A stretch of DNA of 7,213 nt from an uncultured Neomegalonema sp. (GCA_937958345.1 CALGNW010000170.1:1-7213), one strand, 5' to 3'; shown: positions 1-6,166, counted from the stretch's first letter. The notes: generated from the sequence alone by a model not told the origin. Numbers and translations: made by a program.

Positions 1-332
1 TGCGGATCAACAAGGACGCCTCCGTCCGACGCGCCGGTTGTGGTGAGCGATTTTTCCTCGGTATCAAGGCTGCGCAAACGGTCCTCGTCGCCCTGCCGGA
101 CATAGGCGGCGAAGGCTTTGCGGTGGGGCGTCGCGGGATCGGCGGTTGATGCGAGGGTCGGACGGTTGGCGGCGACAGATTTGCGGTCGAGCGCGTCAAG
201 GCGCTCGCTCTGGCGCGTCAGGCGGGTCTCGAGGTCCGTGCGAAACCCTTTGAAGTCTTCGGTGAAACCGGCGAGGGCCGATTTGATGTCAGGGGCTTGG
301 GTGGGGGCAGGCAGAGTTGTGGTATCGGGCAT
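1..332 (-). CDS. HK97-fold major capsid protein, N-terminal part (GTA-like), cut by the window edge
   Basis: The first 110 codons are visible, from an ATG at 332 to the window edge. The product would be the shell subunit of a phage-like or GTA head. Residues 15-52 are rich in charged and leucine residues and look like the helical delta (scaffold) domain that HK97-type proteases remove. A Pro/Ala/Thr linker (53-70) follows, then HRKAFAAYVRQGDEDRLRSL (70-89) and EEKSLTTTGASDGGVLVDP (92-110). That Ala-Phe-x-x-Tyr-x-Arg-x-Gly followed by a Lys-Ser/Ala-Leu and an Asp-Gly-Gly is the usual entry into the mature HK97 capsid domain (family knowledge). The ATG was chosen because the homologous part starts soon after it; the ribosome site is weak (GGAC about 5 bases upstream). 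In GTA clusters this gene directly follows the protease, but here the protease lies 2.7 kb upstream. A phage rather than GTA origin cannot be excluded. Confidence 0.85.
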   Translation of the reverse strand, partial: MPDTTTLPAPTQAPDIKSALAGFTEDFKGFRTDLETRLTRQSERLDALDRKSVAANRPTLASTADPATPHRKAFAAYVRQGDEDRLRSLDTEEKSLTTTGASDGGVLVDP

Positions 333-405
333 GAAGGGTCCGTTTTGTTGTTGGGGGAATGGGGGTGCACGCGTTGCGCTGGTGTGGGGTGTGCAGGCTG
401 ACAAT

Positions 406-877
406 GCCTGCTTCGCAGCCACTTACCGCGTCAGGCTTGCGCTGTTGGAAAGTGCGGACGCGTTTGCTTTGTGCCGGTGGTAGGGCTGCAAATGCTCTCA
501 GTGCCTGCTTCGCAGCCACTTGCCGCGTTAGGCTTGCGCTGTCGGAAAGTGCGGACGCGGTTGCTTTGTGCCGGTGGTGGGGCTGCAAATGCTCTCAATG
601 GTTCTGCTTTGCAGAACCATCTGCCGCGTAAGGTCCGAGCTGTTGGAAAGTGCGGACGCGTTTGCTTTGTGCCCGTGGTGGGGCTGCAAATGCTCTCAGT
701 GCCTGCTTCGCAGCCACTTGCCGCGTTAGGCTTGCGCTGTTCGAGGGTGCGTAAGCGTTCGCGTTGTGCCGGTGGTCAGTTCGTCCAAGCTCTCAATGGT
801 TCTGCGTTGCAGAACCATCTGCCGCGTTAGGCTTGCGCTGTTGGAAAGTGCGTAAGCGTTCGCGTTGCGAACGCGTT
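406..877. repeat. Tandem array of about 4.8 units of 97-101 bp, each with a hairpin
   Basis: Units start at 406, 503, 600, 701 and 798; the last is incomplete. Most units share a core running CCGCGTTAGGCTTGCGCTGT, then GGAAAGTGCG, GTGCCGGTGG and GGGCTGCAAATGCTCTCA. Units 1, 2 and 4 open with GCCTGCTTCGCAGCC (stem with one mismatch). Units 3 and 5 open with GGTTCTGCTTTGCAGAACC or its GTT-loop form, part of a perfect 10-bp stem that includes the flanking AT/AT. Unit 4 departs from the others after its core, and unit 5 ends in another perfect hairpin at 856-874 (GCGTTCGC, loop GTT, GCGAACGC). A unit of 97 bp is not a multiple of three and open frames change from unit to unit, so coding is unlikely. 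It lies just upstream of the capsid gene. Positions 333-405 hold only one more small hairpin (393-398 with 406-411). Function unknown; REP-like or a structured leader are possible. Confidence 0.85.
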
Positions 878-879
878 AG

Positions 880-911
880 AAAAAAGCCCGCCTCTCGGAT
901 GAGAAGCGGGC
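880..911 (-). terminator. Strong rho-independent terminator on the minus strand
   Basis: Read on the minus strand, 911-901 pairs with 896-886: a six-pair GC stem, one mismatch and four more pairs, around an ATCC loop. Six T residues (885-880) follow directly. The orientation fits only minus-strand transcription. The nearest upstream minus-strand protein gene ends at 2328 beyond the opposite-strand transporter, so the terminator probably belongs to a transcript starting near 1014. Confidence 0.8.
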
Positions 912-1014
912 GAGTGAAGACAGGTCGTCAGGCATGGGAACCGATGGCTGTCGCGGTTCTGTCCGTTGGCGCGGTCGTTCGTGATGCGCCGGGAAGAATC
1001 GCTTATCAGTTCCT
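880..1014 (-). ncRNA. Candidate small RNA of about 135 nt, family not recognised
   Basis: No protein gene fits this interval, yet it has the parts of an independent RNA gene on the minus strand: a promoter-like pair of hexamers ending at 1022, a start expected near 1014, and a terminator at 911-880. Immediately at the expected 5' end, GGAACTGAT (1013-1005) can pair with ATCGGTTCC (945-937), giving nine pairs with one G-U. Inside this, GGCGC (990-986) pairs with GCGCC (972-968) around a 13-nt loop. An unpaired stretch of about 25 nt (936-912) links this domain to the terminator hairpin. I see no match to the conserved cores of SRP RNA, tmRNA or RNase P RNA. 6S RNA is not excluded, but the usual neighbours are absent. 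The promoter and the RNA boundaries are inference. Confidence 0.5.
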
Positions 1015-1021
1015 ATGATGT

Positions 1022-1050
1022 TCTTTACGAAGGATTGAGCGTGCGGTCAA
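1022..1050 (-). promoter_or_regulatory. Predicted sigma70-type promoter of the candidate small RNA
   Basis: On the minus strand TTGACC (1050-1045) matches the -35 consensus in five of six positions. An exact 17-bp spacer leads to TAAAGA (1027-1022), which matches TATAAT in four of six. Initiation would fall near 1015-1014, right before the 9-bp stem of the predicted RNA. The agreement of promoter, stem and terminator supports the call more than the hexamers alone. Confidence 0.45.
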
Positions 1051-1123
1051 GAACAAAAGTGGAATTTTCTGTTTTCGCCGGAGCGGGCTTGCGAAGATCA
1101 GGCGGGCTGCTGTCTATGGACCC

Positions 1124-2296
1124 ATGATCAGAGACTTTTCTATGCAGGCCGCCTTTATGGGAATGCTGGCGGCGTTCGTCGGCTTTGCCAGCTCGTTTGC
1201 GGTGCTATTGCAGGGATTTACATCCGTTGGTGCAACACCGGCGCAGGCAGCGTCGGGTCTGATGGCCGCGTCGATTGCGATGGGGGTGTGCGGCATCGTG
1301 CTGAGCGGCACTTCGCGCCTGCCCGTCAGTGTGGCGTGGTCAACGCCGGGCGCGGCGCTGTTGGTCACTACGGGCGCGGTCGAGGGCGGCTTTCCGGCGG
1401 CGGTCGGCGCGTTTCTGCTCTGCGGTGTTCTGATTGTCGTCGCGGGTGTCTGGAAGCCGCTGGCGCGGGCGGTGTCAGCGATTCCGGGACCGCTGGCCAA
1501 TGCCATGCTGGCGGGGATTCTGGTCGGGCTTTGTTTTGCGCCGTTCAAGGCGGTCGGAGAGTTTCCGTTGCTCGCGTCGGGGATTTTGGTCGCGTGGATC
1601 GCGGTCGGTGCATGGCGGCGGCTGTGGGCCGTGCCGGCGGCGCTGGTCGCGTTCGGACTGGCCGTTGTTTTTGGCGTCGAGATGCCGGTCGGGGCGCTGT
1701 CGGAGCTTGGTGCGGCAGCCGTCCCGCATGTCGTGCCGGTGATGCCGGACTTTGTGCCCTCGGTCCTGCTGGGGGTCGGACTGCCGCTGTTTGTCGTGAC
1801 GATGGCGTCGCAGAATATTCCCGGCCTCGCGGTTATGCAGTCGCAGGGCTATCCGGTGGAGGCGGGCCGTTGGTTTCAGATCACGGGTCTGGGCAGCGTG
1901 CTGGCCGCGCCCTTTGGCAGTCATGCCGTCAACCTTGCCGCGATTACCGCCGCGATGTGCGCAGGGCCGGATGCCCATGACGATCCGGCGCGGCGGTACT
2001 GGGCCGCGCTGGTAACGGGCGGATTCTATATCGTGTTCGGGCTGCTGTCGGGGGCGGTGATTGCGTTCGTGACGCTTGCGCCCGGATTGCTGATCGAGGC
2101 GGTGGCGGGGCTGGCGCTGATTCCCGCTTTTGCCGGAGCGAGCGTTGCCGCGTTCGACCGCACCGACACGCGTGAGGCGGCGGCGGTCACGTTTTTATTT
2201 GCGGCCTCGGGCGTGTCGATCCTGGGTATATCCGGCGCGTTCTGGGGCCTGATCGCGGGCGGCGCGGTGATGGTTCTGCGCCGTCGGATCGGATAG
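1124..2296 (+). CDS. benE: BenE-family benzoate/H+ symporter-like inner-membrane transporter
   Basis: This 390-residue protein has the length and character of BenE transporters, inner-membrane carriers whose founding member moves benzoate with protons. It is almost entirely made of hydrophobic helices. Family signatures are visible: a Ser-Thr-Pro-Gly-Ala segment (73-77), IPGPLANAMLAGIL (120-133), the ASQNIPGLAVMQSQGY block (228-243), and APFGSHAVNLAAITAAM (262-278). The C-terminus is basic (LRRRIG). No catabolic genes or regulator are nearby, so the true substrate is open. It lies on the plus strand between minus-strand phage-type genes and ends 31 bp from the convergent stop of the 51-residue gene. 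The start at 1124 has no good ribosome site; an ATG at 1142 is an alternative. No frameshift is seen. Confidence 0.85.
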   Translation: MIRDFSMQAAFMGMLAAFVGFASSFAVLLQGFTSVGATPAQAASGLMAASIAMGVCGIVLSGTSRLPVSVAWSTPGAALLVTTGAVEGGFPAAVGAFLLCGVLIVVAGVWKPLARAVSAIPGPLANAMLAGILVGLCFAPFKAVGEFPLLASGILVAWIAVGAWRRLWAVPAALVAFGLAVVFGVEMPVGALSELGAAAVPHVVPVMPDFVPSVLLGVGLPLFVVTMASQNIPGLAVMQSQGYPVEAGRWFQITGLGSVLAAPFGSHAVNLAAITAAMCAGPDAHDDPARRYWAALVTGGFYIVFGLLSGAVIAFVTLAPGLLIEAVAGLALIPAFAGASVAAFDRTDTREAAAVTFLFAASGVSILGISGAFWGLIAGGAVMVLRRRIG

Positions 2297-2327
2297 CGCG
2301 CAGCGGGCGTCGGGTTTTCCGCAAACT

Positions 2328-2483
2328 CTAGGTGAGCTTGTTTTTGAAGATACCCAGCGCCAGCGGCACAATTGTCATCAGCACAAGACCGGCGGGGATT
2401 GAAACCCACCAGCTCCAGCCCGAAAACATCACCGTGCAGACCAAAAGCGCGACGCCGATAAGGTTGTTGATGATGCTGAACAT
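2328..2483 (-). CDS. 51-residue hydrophobic membrane peptide, function unknown
   Basis: The product begins MFSIINNLIGVALLVCTVMF and has two membrane-spanning stretches (about 5-20 and 26-45), separated by a Trp-containing turn (GWSWW, 22-26), with a basic C-terminus (KNKLT). I chose the ATG at 2483 because AGAAAGG (2496-2490) sits six bases upstream. A longer frame from 2528 adds a polar stretch and has no ribosome site. It follows the DUF2177 gene by 51 bp on the same strand, so the two are probably co-transcribed. I do not recognise the family. Two-helix peptides of this size can be small subunits of membrane proteins, but nothing here identifies a partner. Confidence 0.6.
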   Translation of the reverse strand: MFSIINNLIGVALLVCTVMFSGWSWWVSIPAGLVLMTIVPLALGIFKNKLT

Positions 2484-2534
2484 GCGAAGCCTTTCTGGAG
2501 GATTTTGCGCAGGATCAGCGATCAGCATGAATTT

Positions 2535-2933
2535 TTAACTAAAGCTGCTGGCGGCGAGGTATCCGGCGCCGGCGGACACCGCGCAAACCCCTGTCCCCCA
2601 TGCAACATCGAGGATCACCATATCCCACGTCCAATCCTTCATTATCGACATGCTGGTCGCCTCGTATGTGCCATAGCCCAGCAATCCGATGAACGCGCCG
2701 TTGAAAACAGCAAGCCAGAGCGAGCCGTTGTTCAGCCCCGGCATGACAGCGAAATAGACGATCCCCATAGCGAAGAACGCATAAAACGCCCCCGCGACGC
2801 CAAGCTGCGGGTCCTCGCGCATGATATGCCCGATCCGCTCGCGGAAGAACGGGCCGATCACCGTCTTAAGCCAGATGGCATCAAGACCGAGGAAAACGAT
2901 GGCGGTGGTGAAGAAAGCGACAGCGGTTTGCAT
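2535..2933 (-). CDS. DUF2177 family integral membrane protein
   Basis: The 132-residue product has four predicted membrane helices (about 4-22, 44-64, 73-92 and 105-127). It shows the pattern I associate with DUF2177: a Leu-Asp-x-x-Trp-Leu motif in helix 1 (17-22), FY (50-51), the Val-Tyr-Phe-Ala-Val-x-Pro run ending helix 2 (59-65), a Gly-Tyr-Gly-Thr-Tyr-Glu segment (86-91), a Trp after helix 3 (101), and Leu-Asp-x-Ala-Trp-Gly (108-113). The family has no established function. The start at 2933 has GGAG (2946-2943) nine bases upstream. The gene lies 78 bp downstream of the protease stop on the same strand and 51 bp upstream of the 51-residue membrane peptide. It is not a known phage head gene, so it is probably a cellular insertion into the cluster. 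Confidence 0.8.
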   Translation of the reverse strand: MQTAVAFFTTAIVFLGLDAIWLKTVIGPFFRERIGHIMREDPQLGVAGAFYAFFAMGIVYFAVMPGLNNGSLWLAVFNGAFIGLLGYGTYEATSMSIMKDWTWDMVILDVAWGTGVCAVSAGAGYLAASSFS

Positions 2934-2963
2934 GGCAGGCGGCTCCGGTTTTGTGTTCTGCCA

Positions 2964-2992
2964 GACGTAAAGCGGAATGGCGCGGCGTCCAA
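2964..2992 (-). promoter_or_regulatory. Possible promoter of the DUF2177 / small membrane peptide pair
   Basis: In the 78-bp gap after the protease, TTGGAC (2992-2987) and TACGTC (2969-2964) are separated by exactly 17 bp on the minus strand. The -35 fits well but the -10 is poor. It would let the pair be expressed independently of the protease. A weak call. Confidence 0.25.
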
Positions 2993-3011
2993 CGCGAATG
3001 CGCGTCGGCGG

Positions 3012-3521
3012 TTATTGAAAAGCGCGGGCGGCGGAGCGCAGGGCATCGGCCAATTCATCGTTCTGAGGTCGCAACCGCGCATTCGCGTTCATTGGAAAAG
3101 TCACGAGGCTGATTTCCCAGAGGTCGATTTCGGTCAGGTGGCGGTGCGGGCCGCGGCGGTCGGCTTTGACGGCGCGGTAGCCGATGGACAGTCCGTCAAG
3201 CGCACCTGCGTTCAACAGCGCCGCCGCCTCTGCGCCGCGCTGTACTGTGGAAAGAAGCCGCCCTTTGACGCGCAGGCCCTGCTCGTCCTCGATGATGCTG
3301 TCCCAAACGCCGATGGGCTGGGCAGGATCGTGTTGCCAGAGCAGTTTGACCGAAGCGGCGCGGCGCGCAAGGCAGGCGGAAAATGCGCCGCGTTCGATGA
3401 CATCGCCGCCTCTGTCGGCGTCACCGAATATCGCGGCATAACCCTGGATTTCGCCGGTGGCCGATTGTTCCGTGATTGTGACGGGTGCGAACTTGGTTTC
3501 GAGAGCGGGGTGTGAAATCAT
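3012..3521 (-). CDS. HK97-family prohead (capsid maturation) protease, peptidase S78/U35
   Basis: This 169-residue protein would cleave the delta domain from the capsid subunit during head maturation. The N-terminal strand block GEIQGYAAIFGDADRGGDVI (23-42) and GAFSACL (45-51) is typical. The catalytic His lies in LLWQHDP (H64), followed by Pro-Ile-Gly-Val-Trp (69-73). The nucleophile lies in ALDGLSIGYR (S112), and an acidic helper lies in the conserved DLWEISLVTFPMNANARL (133-150). All key parts are present, so it looks active. The start is taken at 3521; upstream pairing to the ribosome is weak. Its own start is only 27 bp from the divergent start of the lipoprotein gene, so any promoter must lie inside that gene or in the gap. 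The portal gene, normally just upstream, is 2.6 kb away. Confidence 0.88.
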   Translation of the reverse strand: MISHPALETKFAPVTITEQSATGEIQGYAAIFGDADRGGDVIERGAFSACLARRAASVKLLWQHDPAQPIGVWDSIIEDEQGLRVKGRLLSTVQRGAEAAALLNAGALDGLSIGYRAVKADRRGPHRHLTEIDLWEISLVTFPMNANARLRPQNDELADALRSAARAFQ

Positions 3522-3548
3522 GCGTGTGATCCGAATTGGAGTGTTGGT

Positions 3549-4424
3549 ATGAGACGTCTGTTTGCGGCATTGCTGTTACTGGGGGCGTGTTCGAGTGCGG
3601 CGGAGCCTTTGCCCGAGCGCCCTGCCGACGCGCTGCGCTTTGCGACCTACAACGTGCATTACATCATTCTGTCAAAAGCAACCGGCGCGTGGTCGGTCGC
3701 CGATTGGGAGCGGCGCAAGGGACCGCTTGATCTGGCGTTCAAGGCCATCGATGCCGACGTGATCGGGTTTCAGGAAATGGAGAGCTTTGCCCACGGGTCG
3801 GACGGGTCGGTCAATCTGGCGCGCGATTGGCTGGCCGCGCAAAACCCCGATTGGGGCGTCGCAGCATCAGGGGACTGGGAGACGTTTCCGTCGACCCAGC
3901 CGATTTTCTATCGCAAGGCGCGGCTGGATGCGGTGGATCAGGGGTGGTTCTTTTTCTCGGAAACCCCCGACGAGATTTATTCGGCAACGTTCAACGGCAG
4001 CTATCCGGCCTATGCCTCGTGGGTTCAACTGGAGGAACGCGGGAGCGGCGAGCGGTTCCGCGTGGTGAATTTCCATTTTGATTTTTCCAGCGGGTCAAAC
4101 CGGCGGCTGTCGGCCAAACTGGTCCGGTCGCGGGTTGCGCCGTGGACCGCCGCCGGTGAGCGCGTGTTTCTGGTCGGCGATATCAATGACGACAGCGACT
4201 CGGTTCCGGCGCGGGAGATGGAAAAAGCCGGGGTGACTTTCCTGCCCGTCGAGGGGTCAACCTATCACTGGAACCGGGGGATTAATGTCACCTCGCCGGT
4301 CGATCATATCGGATATGCGAGCGGGGCGACGCCGGTCGGCCCGCCCCATGTCGTGCGGCGCAAGTTCGGCGGCGAGTGGCCGACGGACCATTATCCGGTG
4401 GTTGCGGATTTTGTTTTGGAGTGA
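3549..4424 (+). CDS. Endonuclease/exonuclease/phosphatase (EEP) family lipoprotein
   Basis: The 291-residue product starts with a lipoprotein signal, MRRLFAALLLLGAC, with Cys14 as the likely acylated residue, so it should act anchored in the envelope outside the cytoplasm. The rest is an EEP fold with every expected metal or catalytic site: TYNVHY (33-38, Asn35), QEME (75-78, Glu76), a substrate-side PIFYRK (118-123), NFHFD (174-178, His176), GDIND (210-214, Asp211 and Asn213), DHIGY (252-256) and TDHYP (279-283, His281). The family includes DNases, sphingomyelinases and inositol-phosphate phosphatases, and the substrate here cannot be told from sequence alone. The ATG at 3549 has TTGGAG (3536-3541) seven bases upstream. 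It lies opposite in strand to the head genes around it and is not a known GTA component. Confidence 0.85.
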   Translation: MRRLFAALLLLGACSSAAEPLPERPADALRFATYNVHYIILSKATGAWSVADWERRKGPLDLAFKAIDADVIGFQEMESFAHGSDGSVNLARDWLAAQNPDWGVAASGDWETFPSTQPIFYRKARLDAVDQGWFFFSETPDEIYSATFNGSYPAYASWVQLEERGSGERFRVVNFHFDFSSGSNRRLSAKLVRSRVAPWTAAGERVFLVGDINDDSDSVPAREMEKAGVTFLPVEGSTYHWNRGINVTSPVDHIGYASGATPVGPPHVVRRKFGGEWPTDHYPVVADFVLE

Positions 4425-4435
4425 ATTGTGGGGGG

Positions 4436-4458
4436 ATTGCCCGGTCAAGCCGGGCAAT
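4436..4458. repeat. Perfect 9-bp palindrome of the alphaproteobacterial dispersed type
   Basis: ATTGCCCGG and CCGGGCAAT form a perfect nine-pair hairpin around a TCAAG loop. The motif GCCCGGTCAAGCCGGGC is, from general knowledge, frequent between genes of many alphaproteobacteria and is the source of spurious ARLDRAI peptides in gene calls. It lies 12 bp after the lipoprotein stop, between two convergent genes. No T-tract follows on either strand, so it may protect mRNA ends or be a mobile repeat rather than a classical terminator. The rest of the gap to 4533 has only a weak 6-bp inverted pair, GTAACC and GGTTAC. Confidence 0.65.
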
Positions 4459-4533
4459 GATGGTGATGTGTGAGCGTGCGCTTTGGTGGGCGCTTTGCTC
4501 TCGGTGCACGTAACCCGTGCTTTGCTCCGGTTA

Positions 4534-6099
4534 CTACCGTTCGCAAATCAGATCCGTCAGGCCCTCGCACTGATTGCCGCTGCACTGGCGTTCACCGCCG
4601 ATATACCACGTCGTTCCGGCGCGGTAGGTGTTCCACGATACCGCCTCGATAAAGCCCTGTGATTTACAGAACCGGTTTGCCCCGCCGCGTTCGCACCGGC
4701 GACCCTCGCGTGCGCATTTGTCGATGCTCAGACCGTTCATTTGCGGAAATGCAAAACGGCGGATTTCGCCGGTGCGCGCGGGTTCGGCAGGTTGAACCGG
4801 TTCGGAATAGCGCGGGGTATTGTCATAGCGGGGCTGGGCCGCCGGGGTATAACTGCCCGTGCCGACACAGGATACCGAGGAGAATGCGCGGCATCTGCCG
4901 CCCTCGCAATACCGGTCCGAACCGATGACATAGGTGCGGTTTGTATCAAAGGTATCCCAACGGTCCGCCTCGGCAAAACCCGCTACGCGGCAAAACTGGT
5001 CCGCCGCCTGACGTCCGCAATTCTGGCCGTTGGTCGTGCAGTGATCGACCGCCGCGCCGCGCACTGTCGGGTATTGGAATGTCTGTGCGCGCTGTGCAGG
5101 CGCAAACGGAACCAGTGCCGGTTCGCGATACGGCGACGCGACGCCGTTGGTGCAGGTGACCGAGCTGAAGCCCGTGCAGCGGCCACTTTGACAGGCGCGG
5201 TTCGAGCCGATGACATACGTGCTGCCCGCATTGAATTCGTCCCACGCCGATGCGCCGGAAAAGCCCTGTGAGCGGCAGAATTGTTCCGCACCGCCGCGCC
5301 CGCAATTTTTGCCGAACGTCTCGCAATGGTCGATATAGAGGCCGGATACCTGCGGATAGCTGTAGGTGCGGCTGTTGCCTTTGCCGTAAACGTCGCGGGT
5401 CACGGCGACCTCGGCAGGGGCGCAGGTGACCGAGGAGAACGCGCGGCATTTATCCTTGTCGCAAATCCGGTCGGAGCCGATCACATATGTCGGGCGGGTA
5501 TCGTAGCGGTCATATTCAACGGCCTTGCCGTATCCCATCCGCTCGCAGAATTGAGTGGCCGCCGGACGACCGCAGTTGTTGCCCCATGTTTTACAGTTGT
5601 CGACCGCGACCCCTGCGATTTTGGGATAGGTGAACACGATCCCTTTCGAGGTGGTGTAGGTTTCGCTTTTCCGCTGGCGTTCGAGGCGGCGTTGTTCGCG
5701 CTCGTCTTTGCGGGCCTCTCGCTCGGCGCGGCGTTCGGCCTTGCGGTCATCGCGATCCTGTTTTCTCCGGTCGGCGCGATAGCCGTCGGAGCGCACGCAA
5801 TTCACGTTTTGCAGGGCGAGGCATTGAGACCCCTCGCAAAGGCGGCCCGTATCGAGTGCGATGGCGCGCGGCACATACCGGACGTACCAGCCGGTTGTGC
5901 GTTCGTACCCGTTGTCAACGCAGGCTGCATCGGCCTCGTCCTGTTGCGTACAGCCCCGTGTGCCCGCGGCACATACGCTGATCGGCAGACCCTTATGTAA
6001 CGGGTTCGTCAGGACGGTGGTTTGTTCGGCCTGTGCCGGGGCGGCAAAGGTGACAAGCGCGGCGAAGGCCGGAGCGAGCAGCGAAAACAGACGGCGCAT
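4534..6099 (-). CDS. Secreted Cys-rich repeat protein with five six-cysteine modules, function unknown
   Basis: The 521-residue product has a Sec signal peptide with a likely cut after APAQA (24). Four clear modules follow (about residues 156-226, 247-316, 341-411 and 449-519). Each runs aromatic-Tyr/Phe-Pro, Gly, Asp-x-Cys, Cys-Gly/Glu-Arg, Phe-Cys, Gly-Tyr/Phe, Tyr-Ile-Gly or Val-Ile-Gly, then three more cysteines. Cysteine spacing is identical in all four: C-x6-C-x8-C-x27-C-x4-C-x7-C. Residues 43-101 carry the same six cysteines with one extra residue, so the N-terminus is a fifth, diverged module. All thirty cysteines of the protein fall in modules, which suggests three disulfides per module in the periplasm or outside. 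A very charged Arg/Lys/Glu helix (about 108-146) separates module 1 from the rest, and Pro-rich linkers precede modules 4 and 5. AAAGGAA (6113-6107) lies seven bases before the ATG. The role is not known to me; binding or a surface structure is possible. Confidence 0.8.
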   Translation of the reverse strand: MRRLFSLLAPAFAALVTFAAPAQAEQTTVLTNPLHKGLPISVCAAGTRGCTQQDEADAACVDNGYERTTGWYVRYVPRAIALDTGRLCEGSQCLALQNVNCVRSDGYRADRRKQDRDDRKAERRAEREARKDEREQRRLERQRKSETYTTSKGIVFTYPKIAGVAVDNCKTWGNNCGRPAATQFCERMGYGKAVEYDRYDTRPTYVIGSDRICDKDKCRAFSSVTCAPAEVAVTRDVYGKGNSRTYSYPQVSGLYIDHCETFGKNCGRGGAEQFCRSQGFSGASAWDEFNAGSTYVIGSNRACQSGRCTGFSSVTCTNGVASPYREPALVPFAPAQRAQTFQYPTVRGAAVDHCTTNGQNCGRQAADQFCRVAGFAEADRWDTFDTNRTYVIGSDRYCEGGRCRAFSSVSCVGTGSYTPAAQPRYDNTPRYSEPVQPAEPARTGEIRRFAFPQMNGLSIDKCAREGRRCERGGANRFCKSQGFIEAVSWNTYRAGTTWYIGGERQCSGNQCEGLTDLICER

Positions 6100-6166
6100 A
6101 GCGATATTCCTTTTTTTCCGCGCGCAGACTGGCGCGTTCTGCCCCTCGGATCAACCTAAACGCCGG

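Noticed and set aside
406..877. CRISPR array
   Set aside because: The copies are long, adjoin each other without unique spacers and vary in sequence; there are no cas genes nearby.
880..939. A 19-codon minus-strand frame (ATG at 939, stop at 882-880) across the terminator hairpin
   Set aside because: It has no ribosome site, and its end lies within the terminator and T-tract; more likely chance.
118..1018. Several open frames of 80-120 codons running through the tandem array on both strands
   Set aside because: The unit is 97-101 bp, so the frame changes from copy to copy. The products are Arg/Ser/Cys-rich and lack ribosome sites. They are by-products of the repeat.
1288..1980. 230-codon plus-strand frame inside the transporter gene
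   Set aside because: Its Gly/Arg-rich translation is the shifted-frame product of the BenE gene, which has strong family motifs in its own frame.
2484..2528. Longer start for the 51-residue membrane peptide
   Set aside because: The upstream ATG has no ribosome site and adds a polar extension, while the ATG at 2483 has AGAAAGG at a good distance.
2505..3515. 336-codon plus-strand open frame
   Set aside because: It lies opposite the DUF2177 and protease genes, which have clear family motifs. Its composition is that of an antisense shadow in GC-rich DNA.
4436..4458. Classical rho-independent terminator for the EEP gene
   Set aside because: The stem is perfect, but no run of T follows on either strand, so it is kept only as a repeat.
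5281..6000. 239-codon plus-strand open frame opposite the Cys-rich gene
   Set aside because: It runs antisense to a protein with a signal peptide, ordered repeats and a good ribosome site. No recognisable motifs.
6100..6166. Promoter or terminator between portal and Cys-rich genes
   Set aside because: TTGATC with a 17-bp spacer has no acceptable -10, and the CGCGC/GCGCG hairpin is not followed by T residues. Nothing could be supported beyond the ribosome site.
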